Below are positions 1 through 7,511 of a stretch of DNA of 22,229 nt, piece after piece; positions within the stretch are counted from its first letter, which is position 1; each line of letters starts with the position of its first letter. This stretch comes from a virus, in IMG/VR virus record IMGVR_UViG_3300027851_000136, positions 1 through 22,229 of that record; one strand, written 5' to 3'. Made by a program: the position numbers and the translations under genes. The notes beneath the pieces were generated by a model that was given only the letters and a program-made list of their open reading frames with translations, did not search any database and was not told the DNA's origin.

Positions 1-162
1 CGGCCACGGCGAGCGGCGATCAGGGCGCGGCCACGGCGAGCGGCTATCAGGGCGCGGCCACGGCGAGCGGCACTCGGGGCGCGGCCACGGCGAGCGGCAC
101 TCGGGGCGCGGCCACGGCGAGCGGCTATCAGGGCGCGGCCACGGCGAGCGGCACTCGGGGCG
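1..162 (+). repeat. Six tandem 27-bp repeats
   Basis: Six consecutive 27-bp units start at 1, 28, 55, 82, 109 and 136, followed by a degenerate start of a seventh unit. The units are identical except at the two codons encoding residues 6 and 7 of the nine-residue peptide (gatcag, tatcag or actcgg). The array runs to the window edge, so its full length is unknown. The 27-bp period keeps the reading frame, so gain or loss of copies would change protein length without a frameshift. Confidence 0.95.
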
Positions 163-359
163 CGGCAATGTCCCCCGGATACGGCGGGACGGTCATGGGT
201 GCGGAGGGCTGCGTTTTGTTCGCGGTCGAGCGCGGCGAATGGGATGGGCGCGGATATCCCGCCCTGTCCACTGCCTCGGGCATTGTCGGCAAGAAGGGCC
301 TGAAACCCGACACCTGGTATCGCGCCAAGGCCGGAAAGCTGGTGGAGGTGAGCCAATGA
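3..359 (+). CDS. Tandem 9-residue repeat protein, 5' partial
   Basis: The gene is open from the window edge, so its start lies upstream; 118 residues are visible. Residues 1 to about 54 are six copies of a nine-residue unit of the form ATASGxxGA, where the two x positions are DQ, YQ or TR. The C-terminal 50 residues form a non-repetitive module with a KPDTWY motif near the end. I recall phage and prophage proteins with similar Ala/Thr/Ser/Gly repeats followed by a KPDTWY-type C-terminus; their function is not known to me. Such short Gly/Ala-rich repeats could stack as a beta-roll or beta-helix, as in YadA-type heads, but that is speculation. The stop codon overlaps the ATG of the next gene (ATGA), so the two are probably co-translated. 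Confidence is high that this is coding and low for any role. Confidence 0.8.
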   Translation, partial: ATASGDQGAATASGYQGAATASGTRGAATASGTRGAATASGYQGAATASGTRGAAMSPGYGGTVMGAEGCVLFAVERGEWDGRGYPALSTASGIVGKKGLKPDTWYRAKAGKLVEVSQ

Positions 360-1003
360 ACGCTGTATTTTCCGCCGACCTGTTCGCTCGCGCCGCCTAT
401 GCCATGAGCGCTGACCCACACCGTTACTATCTCTCGGGCGTCGCAGTGCAGCCCTGCGCAGAAGGCGGCGTCATCCTGGTCGCGACCAACGGCACGTACC
501 TGCTGGCTTTCCACGACCCGCACGCTTTTTACGACGGGGCCGAAACCAGCACGATCGTCCAGCCGAGCGTTGCCACACTGAAAGCGTGCCGAGCCGCCAA
601 GGATTACGGCCGCGTGGTCGTAATCACGGGGAGCCGGCTGGAGGTCGTGGAAGCCGCGCCCAAGACGGCGGAAGAGCGCAGCTCTGCGTTGGTCGGCGAA
701 GGGCTGCGCTCGCACATTCAAGCCGAACCGTGCCTTGTGGACGGGTCGTTTCCAGAGTGGCGGCGCGTCTTGGCAAAGGGCGACCTGGTTGAAGGCACCC
801 GCGCCGCACTCGACGCTAAAGCCCTCGCCGTCATGGGCAAGGCGCTCAATCTCGCTACGCCGTTTCTGCGGTTCTGGGTCAACCCTGAAGCTACGGGCGA
901 TCAGATTGTGCACCACGTGCGCGGCACCTACCCCAGCGGCTTCGGCGTGATCATCAGCGGCCGTATTGTCGTCAAGGATCCGTTGGTTCCGACATGGGCG
1001 TGA
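356..1003 (+). CDS. DnaN-like sliding clamp homologue (putative)
   Basis: This 215-residue protein is a candidate DNA polymerase beta-clamp homologue, the ring-shaped processivity factor of replication. The ATG at 356 is chosen over an in-frame upstream codon because a strong GGAGG Shine-Dalgarno sequence lies seven bases before it and it overlaps the upstream stop. The clearest family sign is residues 129-138, [11 protein letters not shown]-like, which matches the 'DGxFPDYxRV' signature of the third DnaN domain. An N-terminal stretch with alternating hydrophobic strands (residues 25-53, [13 protein letters not shown]) also fits a clamp domain. Bacterial DnaN is about 365 residues with three domains, so this protein has room for about two domains per subunit and would need a different oligomer to close a ring. 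A non-clamp role is possible. Its 3' end overlaps the convergent gene by 32 bases. Confidence 0.65.
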   Translation: MNAVFSADLFARAAYAMSADPHRYYLSGVAVQPCAEGGVILVATNGTYLLAFHDPHAFYDGAETSTIVQPSVATLKACRAAKDYGRVVVITGSRLEVVEAAPKTAEERSSALVGEGLRSHIQAEPCLVDGSFPEWRRVLAKGDLVEGTRAALDAKALAVMGKALNLATPFLRFWVNPEATGDQIVHHVRGTYPSGFGVIISGRIVVKDPLVPTWA

Positions 1004-1259
1004 TGGCCGCTTCGGCTACCCGGGCTTGTGCGTCGGCCTTGGCCTTGCTGCGTTCCTCGAGAGCCTTGGCACCGTACAGCACGCCCGTGCCCGCCCAAGC
1101 TGCCGTGATGAAGGCGGCACCGGCCATCAGGTCAAGGCGCATCCACACGATGCTGACCGTCGCCAGGGCCGACGATCCGCCGGCCGAGAACAGGACGAAC
1201 GGACGCGCGAGGGCACCCAGGGCCGTTACGACGCGCTCGAAACGCGGCGGCAGGGTCAC
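972..1259 (-). CDS. Small two-helix membrane protein, holin-like
   Basis: This is a 95-residue protein with two predicted membrane segments (about residues 14-38 and 43-66) and a charged C-terminal tail rich in Lys, Glu and Ala. The best start is the GTG at 1259, which overlaps the stop of the upstream gene as GTGA, the same coupling seen elsewhere in this operon; an ATG-only search would overextend the gene to 1352. Size, topology and position next to an XhlA-like gene fit a class II holin or a related phage membrane protein. An antiholin or spanin accessory role cannot be excluded. It is the last gene of the - strand operon and runs 32 bases into the 3' end of the convergent clamp gene. Confidence 0.6.
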   Translation of the reverse strand: MTLPPRFERVVTALGALARPFVLFSAGGSSALATVSIVWMRLDLMAGAAFITAAWAGTGVLYGAKALEERSKAKADAQARVAEAAITPMSEPTDP

Positions 1260-1462
1260 AGGCCCAGCGCCTTGAATATGCGCGGCAGGAGATAGGGGCC
1301 GAGAACGACCAGCACTGCGCAGACGCCGGAAAACCAATAGACGATGCGCCACAGGGCCTTGATCTCAGCCTGCAGTTCGCCGACCTGTACCTTAAGGCCG
1401 TGTATGTCGTCTGTGTGGTTTTTGGTTCTTTCGTCCAGTCTTTCCAGCGTTATGTCGCTCAT
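1256..1462 (-). CDS. XhlA-like holin/haemolysin accessory membrane protein
   Basis: This 68-residue protein has an N-terminal amphipathic, heptad-like segment (about residues 5-37, with LERLDERTKNHTDDI and a VQVGELQAEIKAL stretch) followed by one membrane helix (about 40-60) and a short basic C-terminus. That layout is typical of the XhlA family of phage and PBSX-type lysis proteins, which sit in the inner membrane and cooperate with holins and endolysin. Its ATG overlaps the upstream stop (ATGA at 1459-1462), and its own stop overlaps the GTG of the next gene, so the three membrane genes are translationally coupled. No catalytic residues are expected. The family call rests on architecture rather than on a diagnostic motif. 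Confidence 0.6.
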   Translation of the reverse strand: MSDITLERLDERTKNHTDDIHGLKVQVGELQAEIKALWRIVYWFSGVCAVLVVLGPYLLPRIFKALGL

Positions 1463-1950
1463 CGCTGTGCATCCGCATGAGCAGGCGCACGGCGAAGACC
1501 AGCCCGCCAAGAGCGCAGAGAAGCCACAGCATGACCAACTCCCACGCTCCCGACAGCTATTAACTGGACGACGTACGCCCCGTTCAAAAGCACAGCATAG
1601 ACGTACATGCCGCCGCGCGACAGATGGCCGGACTTCCATTCGTAGATTGTGACCACGTGGGCGATCATCTGGAAGACGACGGCCCACATAACCACGACTT
1701 TCCAGCGCTTCGGGTATGCGCGCCAGTTGTGGAAAAGCATGGCGCAGAACGCAATGTCGACGAACGGGAACACGGCGATGGTGTCGGGCCAGCCGACCGT
1801 CTCTGTCAGCACGTTGGACAGAAGGTACGACGCGCAAAGCAACAGGCTGACACCCATGGCGTCAACCAGGCTCTTGTCTCGCATCGCCGCCCAGTGGTTT
1901 ATCGCCCAGACCCCCAGCGTGGCCAGGCCGTAAAACGATACCGCGGACAT
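1459..1950 (-). CDS. Polytopic membrane protein of unknown function
   Basis: This 163-residue protein has about four or five hydrophobic segments (near residues 5-20, 32-46, 58-75, 84-103 and 115-137) and a basic C-terminal tail. I do not recognise a specific family. It begins at an ATG that overlaps the upstream stop by one base (TAATG) and overlaps the XhlA-like gene downstream by four. Position in a cluster of three membrane genes at the end of the late operon suggests a role in lysis or its timing, for example as an antiholin, or in changing the host envelope. It contains no lysozyme or amidase signature, so it is not the endolysin. Confidence 0.6.
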   Translation of the reverse strand: MSAVSFYGLATLGVWAINHWAAMRDKSLVDAMGVSLLLCASYLLSNVLTETVGWPDTIAVFPFVDIAFCAMLFHNWRAYPKRWKVVVMWAVVFQMIAHVVTIYEWKSGHLSRGGMYVYAVLLNGAYVVQLIAVGSVGVGHAVASLRSWRAGLRRAPAHADAQR

Positions 1951-2195
1951 TACGGACCAACCGGCTCGTCGGGGTCGTCAACCGGCGGCTTGTTCGTACC
2001 GCCAGAGAACAGCGTGACCACGCTGTCGGTCGTCGCGTGCTTTTCGGCATAGGCCCGTTGGGCGCGGTCGAGCGTAGCGTGCAGCACCGCTTCCATGCGC
2101 TTGGCTTCGGCTACGGCCGCCTCCATGCCTTCGATCGACGCGCGCAAACGAACCAGCGCAGTGCCGATTTTCTCGATATGCCTCGATGCGTCCAT
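1950..2195 (-). CDS. Small coiled-coil protein, unknown function
   Basis: This is an 81-residue soluble protein. Residues 5-52 are a continuous predicted helix with heptad spacing of Ile, Leu, Val, Met and Ala and many charged residues; the last 20 residues are Pro/Asp-rich and disordered. The ATG at 2195 has an AGGAG Shine-Dalgarno sequence nine bases upstream, lying over the stop of the tail-fibre gene. No known domain is recognised. Its place between the tail fibre and the membrane genes would fit a fibre-assembly chaperone or a lysis-associated accessory protein, but the sequence does not decide between them. Confidence 0.6.
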   Translation of the reverse strand: MDASRHIEKIGTALVRLRASIEGMEAAVAEAKRMEAVLHATLDRAQRAYAEKHATTDSVVTLFSGGTNKPPVDDPDEPVGP

Positions 2196-2207
2196 ACCTG
2201 GGCGCTC

Positions 2208-3719
2208 CTAGTATTTGATGATGGGGAGGTAAAGCTGGTGCTTCGGTGTTGTCTCGCCGCCCGGATTGTGCAGCTCCGTATTGTACGGTGTCAACGTCTC
2301 TCCGATGCCGCTGTTGCCGGTCACGGTGAAACCGGATCCGCCTTCGCTGTTACGCGGCGTCGGGGCCACGAGGTGCAAGTGCTCGCCAACGGTGTCGGCG
2401 TAGTTCGCGCCGTCCGGCGTTCCGGCCCTGTCGAAATAGCCGTCAGTCAGCGCGTCGGGCAGGTTGAACGTCGTCGTGCCGTTGCCCGCACCCCATGTCG
2501 TGCCGATGACGGCGAAGAGCGCGGCGTACGTCGTGCGGGACACTGCGGATCCGTCGCGCACCAACCATCCGTTCGGCGCGCTGCTGCCCGCGGTATGCCC
2601 GATGATGCCCGGGGCCAATGCGACCTGCTGCACCTCCGTAGCTGACGAATAGATGCGGAACCACGGACCGAACGTACCGGCGATGCGGAACCGCTGGTAC
2701 GTCACGGTCGTGGCCTCGCTGCCCCCCGTGACCCCGGTTGCGGTCTGCACGACGTTGTTGGCGTCGGTGGCGGCAACTTCAATGCGCAGCGCGACGGCCG
2801 CCAGGGCGGACGGTCCGTTGGTCACGCCGGCGGCGGCACCGTACCAGCCGTTCGACAAGGCGGTATTCAGGTCCGCGGACGCGGCGACGCTGGCGGTCGT
2901 GGCGGCCAGACGGTCGGGCAGCACAAGCGGGGGCAGCAGTTGCGACGGGAGCGACTGGACGATCAGGAACTTGGACCCGCTGTACTTGGCGGTGTACGTG
3001 CGGTTCGGCTGCAGGTCGCCTGCTGCCGGGTCCGTCTCGGTGTTGGACTGCAGCGGCACCGTCGCCAAGGCGCCGCATTTCATGGTCAGCGGCCCGGCGG
3101 GCGAAGCGTCGGGCACCGTGAACTCGATCGTGCCGCCAACTACGTAGGTGAACGTCGAGCCGGGCAGCGCCAGGCTATAGGCCCCGCCCACGCGAGTGGC
3201 GGCGGCATAGGTCAGGCGCCCCTCGCGCAGCGCAGTGGACAGACGCCCGGGCGATACCAGCAAGCCGTTGCTCGAGGGCGTGATGTAGTCGGCCGCAACA
3301 GCGATCAGCGACAGCGAGAACGGGTCCGCGAGTAGCCATTTTGTCGGGTCAGAACCGGGCAGCACGGTATTGTTGGCCACGAGGGAGCCGTACAGCGCCA
3401 GACCCGCGCCCGCGTCGTACAGGACGAACGCGCCCTTGCCGTACGATACGGGCGTGCCGCCGTTCTGCGCCGTGGTCACGAACTGCGGGTTGCCCCATGT
3501 CTGATACTGCAGCAGGTTCGACGTAATGTCGAAAAACAGCGCGTTCATTTTGTCGCGCTCGATCCGCTTGGCGTCGGGGTCTGTCGCCGGGTCCAGCTCG
3601 TAGTCGATCGGATAGCCGGCCGTGTAGCTCATTGAGCCGTCGACTTGCGCCGGATCCGGAATGGGCGACACGTCGCCGCTGACGGCGAACGGAACCTTGA
3701 AAAACTTTGTGTCAGACAT
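2208..3719 (-). CDS. Tail fibre protein with pyocin-knob-like and tail-collar domains
   Basis: This 503-residue virion protein is likely the receptor-binding fibre attached to the baseplate. The start is taken as the ATG at 3719 (MSDTKFFKVPF), which overlaps the DUF2612 gene by eight bases; an upstream ATG at 3746 would add nine poorly fitting residues. Residues 1-140 look like the baseplate-anchoring part. Residues 284-358 (DLNTALSNGWY to WFRIYSS) resemble a pyocin-knob domain. Residues 368-432 contain a phage tail-collar domain with a DGSAVSRTTYAALFAVIG core and a GTTTFNLPD motif. The C-terminus has a His-rich stretch (GEHLHL) and ends in KHQLYLPIIKY, typical of fibres that trimerise at the tip. 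The host receptor cannot be inferred. Confidence 0.88.
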   Translation of the reverse strand: MSDTKFFKVPFAVSGDVSPIPDPAQVDGSMSYTAGYPIDYELDPATDPDAKRIERDKMNALFFDITSNLLQYQTWGNPQFVTTAQNGGTPVSYGKGAFVLYDAGAGLALYGSLVANNTVLPGSDPTKWLLADPFSLSLIAVAADYITPSSNGLLVSPGRLSTALREGRLTYAAATRVGGAYSLALPGSTFTYVVGGTIEFTVPDASPAGPLTMKCGALATVPLQSNTETDPAAGDLQPNRTYTAKYSGSKFLIVQSLPSQLLPPLVLPDRLAATTASVAASADLNTALSNGWYGAAAGVTNGPSALAAVALRIEVAATDANNVVQTATGVTGGSEATTVTYQRFRIAGTFGPWFRIYSSATEVQQVALAPGIIGHTAGSSAPNGWLVRDGSAVSRTTYAALFAVIGTTWGAGNGTTTFNLPDALTDGYFDRAGTPDGANYADTVGEHLHLVAPTPRNSEGGSGFTVTGNSGIGETLTPYNTELHNPGGETTPKHQLYLPIIKY

Positions 3720-4374
3720 AGGAACCGCCGAAGTTGCTGTTCTCAAAGTTGAGATAATAGGGCGCGAAGCCGAACCGCTCCGCAGGGTTTATCAGGATGG
3801 TGACTTTTACGCCAGCCGGACGCGGCAACAGGTCGAAGTTCTGCAGGACGTACAGCAGCGCGGCGTCGGGCGGGAAGGTGAAAACGTACGTGCACGTCAT
3901 GTCCTGGCCGTCCAGAACGTACACAAGGCCCTGATCGCCGAAGAGGTATTGCAGGAAGGTGTTGATTTCCGGCACCGCCCCGCGCGTCGTCAGTTGGAAG
4001 TACCGCAGCCGAAGCGCCAGACGCCGCTGCGCCGTGGACAGCGACAAAGCGGCGTCGTTGTCACGGCCGAAGTTGCTTTCAAAGAAGTTGAGGTTGAACT
4101 CCCCGAAGCCGAACACCGGGCGGTCGCCGGACGCCGGCGCGTACGCCAGCAACGGCAGGTCCAGAATGTACGCCCACACCGACAAACCGAAATCGTTGGC
4201 GGTCCGCAGGTCGAACACGTCCCTGTACCAGTCGAGCCAAAAAGCGGTCTGGGCCCCGTCGAACCATGCTTGTTTCGCCTCCACGATTGAGCGCAGCCGC
4301 ACGGCCGCCTCGTACTGCCACAGCAGGGCTTGCTCCAGGTCCGCAGACGGGTCGAAGGGCTGGATTGTAACCAT
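3712..4374 (-). CDS. DUF2612 family baseplate protein
   Basis: This 220-residue protein matches the DUF2612 type, found between baseplate J and tail-fibre genes in many myoviruses and taking the place held by gpI in phage P2. It probably closes the baseplate wedge or connects the fibre to it. Residues 10-75 are helical with many aromatic residues (WFDGAQTAFWLDWYRDVFDL). A striking motif of the form FGF-x4-LNF-x2-SNFG occurs twice, at residues 88-103 and 201-216. Its ATG overlaps the stop of the J gene by one base (TGATG) and its stop lies inside the fibre gene. The gene order J, DUF2612, fibre strengthens the assignment. Confidence 0.8.
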   Translation of the reverse strand: MVTIQPFDPSADLEQALLWQYEAAVRLRSIVEAKQAWFDGAQTAFWLDWYRDVFDLRTANDFGLSVWAYILDLPLLAYAPASGDRPVFGFGEFNLNFFESNFGRDNDAALSLSTAQRRLALRLRYFQLTTRGAVPEINTFLQYLFGDQGLVYVLDGQDMTCTYVFTFPPDAALLYVLQNFDLLPRPAGVKVTILINPAERFGFAPYYLNFENSNFGGSYV

Positions 4375-5570
4375 CAGGTGACGTTCACCACGATATTGCC
4401 CGCAATGAGTTGCGCGCGCTCGCTGATGGTGATGGCCACGGGGGTTGTGGCGAGCGTGCCGGGGGCCGTTCCGATTTCGAGGTTGGCGACGTACAGTTCA
4501 GGCGCGGCGCGGTTGACCGCCCCCGCGAGCTCAAAGGCCGAGACGTCTTGACCGATGCCCAGCCCCGCCTCGCCGGCTTGCTCCCCGCTGGCGTACGCCA
4601 CCATGGCCTCGCGCACGACGGTGGCCGGGTCGCCGCCCGCCCCCGTGACCACAACGGTTACGGCCGCATATATCGGCACGGCGTCGGGCCGTTGAAACTG
4701 TACGTCGTAATCCTGGCCGGACGCGGGATCCGTCACGGTCACGGTCGTTGTGCCGTTCCAGCCGCAGCCGAGCGATTTCTTGGCCAGAAGCGCCGCACCC
4801 ACTTCGCTGTCCAACCCGCCGTCCACGCAGACGTATATGCTGTGCGGATCAAGGGTCACGTCCTCGATCGTCAACGGCGCGTCGGTGTAGTTCTCGCGGA
4901 AGACCACGGAGGTGACGTCCGCGACGTTCCAGACGCCCGCCAGGATAGCTTCGGGCAGGGCGACACCCTGCGCGCCAAGGGTCACGCGACGGCGTGCGCG
5001 GGCGTCCTGATCGCTTTCCGTCGCCGCGCCAGGTTCGGCCGGCGTCGGGTTGCTGACGGTTTCCCAGCCCAACACGGGCGTTACGATGGTGTCGAGCGCC
5101 AAGGCCGACGCACCGACCGGGCCGAACTCGACGCTGCGGAACGTGGCGAGGCCGGCGCCCAGACTGTCCAAGGTTACGGCGCCGGTCATTTCAAACAGCG
5201 CGCCCGCTTCGCCGACCCGGGCTTGCGCGCCTTGCGGGATCAGCGCCCCAGGCACGCCGTTGATTTCAACTTCGCGCAGCACCGATCGCGTGGCCTGTAC
5301 CCGCGCGCCGCCGGTCAGCGCCCAGATGGCGTCCAGAAATACACCGCCGGCAAGGTTCGGGTTGATTTGGTTCGCCAGGTCGGCGTTGTTGCGCACCAGG
5401 GCGTCGCGGCCCAGCGTGTCCAGCGTGATCAGCACGCCTTGGGGCGTGTCGGGCGTCGTGATCAGGTCTTGGCCTAGCGCGCCTCTCCATTCCGCTTCGA
5501 CCGTGGCGCGCAGGGTCGCCGTGTCGGGAAAAATGACGCCCGTTTCGGTGATGTATCCGTAATCAGCCAT
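4374..5570 (-). CDS. Baseplate J-like wedge protein
   Basis: This 398-residue protein belongs to the baseplate J / gp47 family. Such proteins form the inner wedge of the contractile baseplate together with the gp25-like protein encoded just upstream. The N-terminus (GVIFPDTATLRATVEAEW, followed by LITLDTLGRDALVRNNADLANQINPN and AGGVFLDAIWALTG) is the characteristic start of the family, and the Asp/Arg-rich segment DQDARARRRVTLGAQG near residue 190 is also conserved. The length is in the normal range of 350-450. The ATG at 5570 overlaps the gp25-like stop by eight bases and the stop overlaps the DUF2612 ATG. The J assignment is among the most secure in this window. Confidence 0.92.
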   Translation of the reverse strand: MADYGYITETGVIFPDTATLRATVEAEWRGALGQDLITTPDTPQGVLITLDTLGRDALVRNNADLANQINPNLAGGVFLDAIWALTGGARVQATRSVLREVEINGVPGALIPQGAQARVGEAGALFEMTGAVTLDSLGAGLATFRSVEFGPVGASALALDTIVTPVLGWETVSNPTPAEPGAATESDQDARARRRVTLGAQGVALPEAILAGVWNVADVTSVVFRENYTDAPLTIEDVTLDPHSIYVCVDGGLDSEVGAALLAKKSLGCGWNGTTTVTVTDPASGQDYDVQFQRPDAVPIYAAVTVVVTGAGGDPATVVREAMVAYASGEQAGEAGLGIGQDVSAFELAGAVNRAAPELYVANLEIGTAPGTLATTPVAITISERAQLIAGNIVVNVT

Positions 5571-5910
5571 TGAAGGTCACGGGTCCGTAGATGGTGCGGA
5601 GGCTTACGGTGTAGCGCAGCGTGTCGCCCGCGCGCCGAATGATCAGCGAAACAATACCCGTCACGCCTTCGACCGCCAATAGCTGCTGGCGCAAAGCCGC
5701 CTCGAAAGCCTGGACGTTCGGCACGCCAGCCCAAGCTGTCGTCTCGAAGGGCATGCCCCGCAGGAAGTCCAGAACGCACTCCGTGCGGCGCGTGCGGGCG
5801 GCATGGATCGACATTTGCAGCACGGCCGGCGCGCCGGACAGCAGCTCCAGCGAGCCGTTGGACCCGACAACCAAATCGTTGTTCGCGTTGACGGCCAGCG
5901 TCAAGGTCAC
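5563..5910 (-). CDS. gp25/gpW-like baseplate wedge protein
   Basis: This 115-residue protein is in the size range and position of the T4 gp25 / P2 gpW / Mu gp46 wedge proteins, which start sheath assembly and pair with baseplate J. It begins at a GTG at 5910 that overlaps the spike stop codon as GTGA; the reading frame is open further upstream, but that part overlaps the spike gene and has a different, Arg-rich composition. Visible features are an N-terminal 'NNDLVVGSNGSLELLSG' strand region, a central helix with WAGVPNVQAFEAALRQQLLAVEGV and a C-terminal beta strand pair ending in YTVSLRTIYGPVTF. This order is typical of the lysozyme-like gp25 fold family. The stop overlaps the J start by eight bases. 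Confidence 0.75.
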   Translation of the reverse strand: MTLTLAVNANNDLVVGSNGSLELLSGAPAVLQMSIHAARTRRTECVLDFLRGMPFETTAWAGVPNVQAFEAALRQQLLAVEGVTGIVSLIIRRAGDTLRYTVSLRTIYGPVTFNG

Positions 5911-6656
5911 GGGGTGGGCCCTCCGGTCGTACCGGCGCCGATGGTGACGCCCGTGTGCCTGTGTGTCTCCAACGATAGACCACCGGACCCCGTGACGCCA
6001 CCCGTGGCGGACAGAGCGCCGTTGACGACGACAGCGCCGTTGATGGTGATCGTCGGCGCTGTCAGGGTGATGCTGGCGCTGGCGGTGATTTCCGCGTCGG
6101 CCACCGTGGCGGTCAGCGACGGGGCGTCCACCGTGACCTCGCCGCCCGTCGTGACCGCAACGACGCCCTGGCCGATGGCGACGCGGGTTTCGCCGTCCGT
6201 GGATTGCAGCACGAGGCGTTCGGCGTCGTCGCCATTGAGCGACCATGAGCGCATAATGTCGGGGTAGAACACGCCGTCTTGGAAACTGTGCGTGCGGGCC
6301 GTGTTGGGGGGTGCGTCACTCAAAGTCTGCAGCGCCAACGACAGGTCGCGGTCGGCGGCCATCAGCCACCCCAAGTCCCCGGGCGCGAGCGGCAAGGAAA
6401 TGACGAAACCGCCGCCCGCGTATTGGAATACCGGCACGCTGGGCACTTGCGCTCGCGTTACCCGTTCGCCCTGCGTCGTGACCATCTGGACAAGGGGCTG
6501 CACGGTGGCGCGGTTCGTTGCCCTGTCGTACGCGATGACCCGAGCAGGCAGCATGACGTCCAGATTTTGCGCCATTTTCTCGCCGAAGATACGCAACAGT
6601 CCCGGCAAGGATCCGTAGTCCGCCGGCGCTGCGCTGGGCGGGGCGTTGTCCGTCAT
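5907..6656 (-). CDS. Baseplate central spike protein (gp138/gpV-like)
   Basis: This 249-residue protein is the likely membrane-piercing spike under the hub. Residues 30-110 (DVMLPARVIAYDRATNRATVQPLVQMV to GDLGWLMAADRDLS) form the OB-fold N-terminal domain seen in phi92 gp138 and P2 gpV. Residues 145-225 are repetitive short beta strands (VAVTTGGEVTVDAPSLTA and similar) that build the trimeric beta-helix needle. Near the end is an HRH motif at residues 232-234; in gpV-type spikes an HxH motif from three chains binds an iron ion at the tip, so the same is inferred here. The ATG overlaps the hub stop (ATGA). No lysozyme domain is present. Confidence 0.87.
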   Translation of the reverse strand: MTDNAPPSAAPADYGSLPGLLRIFGEKMAQNLDVMLPARVIAYDRATNRATVQPLVQMVTTQGERVTRAQVPSVPVFQYAGGGFVISLPLAPGDLGWLMAADRDLSLALQTLSDAPPNTARTHSFQDGVFYPDIMRSWSLNGDDAERLVLQSTDGETRVAIGQGVVAVTTGGEVTVDAPSLTATVADAEITASASITLTAPTITINGAVVVNGALSATGGVTGSGGLSLETHRHTGVTIGAGTTGGPTP

Positions 6657-7510
6657 GCTCCGGCGGCCTCGCTACTTGGGGGCGGCGTGTAGCCGTTGCG
6701 GCTCGCTTCGGCCGTCCAGTAGAACGGCGTGTCGCGGCTGGCGGCCTCGAAACCCAGCTTGAAAATCGTGTAGTTGCCGGTCAACGCCGGGTTCAAGTCG
6801 CTTTGCAGCTCGAGCGCGCCGCCCAGCACGGTGTCCTGGTCAATGAAGAACGCCACCTTCACGCCGCGCTCCGTGGCTTCGGGGACGCCCACCATGCCAC
6901 TGGCGGACGACAGCACTTTCGTGCGCTCCGGCAACGGCGTGCCGCGGTCTTTGACCACAAGGGTGCTGTCGTCAACGTACGCGTCGACACCGCCCGCAAG
7001 CTCCAGATTGTTGACCTGGCGCAGCGCCGGGCCGCTGAAAGACCAGTTGCCGATTTGTTTGTCCGCAGCGCGGAAGTCCAACTGCAGGCCAAGGTCCGCG
7101 GCGACCCTGGCGGCAATCGCGCTCAACGGCTCCTGCGTCAAACCGGACCGGGCGATGATCAGGCCCTTGGCGTAGTTGCCCGTGAGCGCGCGGATCGTCA
7201 GCGCAATGTCCGGCGGTTGCGAGGGCGCCGACAGCGTGATTTCGCCCACGAAAATGCGCGACAGTCCCGTGCTGACCCGGCCAATGTCCACGAACAGGCG
7301 CTTGGGCGTGCGGTTGGCATTAAACGGGCTGGTTTCGGTCAAAATGTAGTTGCGCGTTTCGGCCGTCAGGTTGCTGATGGTGATTTCGCACGTGTTTTGC
7401 TGCGCGGACGCAAACTTTTCCCCCGACACCTTAATGTCGAAGGCTTCGTCGTACACCTTGACTTCGCCGTCAACTTCAATGCCGACGCGGATTAAGCGAG
7501 CGTCCAGCAT
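6653..7510 (-). CDS. Baseplate hub protein (gp27/gpD-like)
   Basis: This 285-residue protein probably forms the trimeric hub that joins the tail tube to the spike. It begins MLDARLIRVGIEVDGEVKVYDE, followed by FDIKVSGEKFASAQQNTCEITISNLTAETR, a start shared by hub proteins of small-genome myoviruses and Mu-like phages. The remainder alternates strands and short helices in the manner of the two tube-like domains of gp27 and gpD (for example GLTQEPLSAIAARVAADLGLQLDF). The last 15 residues are Pro/Ser/Ala-rich and likely disordered. It sits between the plug and spike genes, as expected. The ATG at 7510 lies just two bases after the plug stop, with only a weak ribosome-binding site, suggesting translational coupling. 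Confidence 0.8.
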   Translation of the reverse strand: MLDARLIRVGIEVDGEVKVYDEAFDIKVSGEKFASAQQNTCEITISNLTAETRNYILTETSPFNANRTPKRLFVDIGRVSTGLSRIFVGEITLSAPSQPPDIALTIRALTGNYAKGLIIARSGLTQEPLSAIAARVAADLGLQLDFRAADKQIGNWSFSGPALRQVNNLELAGGVDAYVDDSTLVVKDRGTPLPERTKVLSSASGMVGVPEATERGVKVAFFIDQDTVLGGALELQSDLNPALTGNYTIFKLGFEAASRDTPFYWTAEASRNGYTPPPSSEAAGA

Positions 7511-7511
7511 T

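Noticed and set aside
1-162. The 27-bp repeats as a CRISPR array or iteron origin
   Set aside because: There are no spacers, the units abut directly, the period is a multiple of three and the array is translated as part of an open frame.
128-916. 262-codon open frame on the - strand opposite the repeat and clamp genes
   Set aside because: It crosses the 27-bp repeats, has no ribosome-binding site that I could see, and lies opposite two coupled + strand genes with a strong Shine-Dalgarno sequence.
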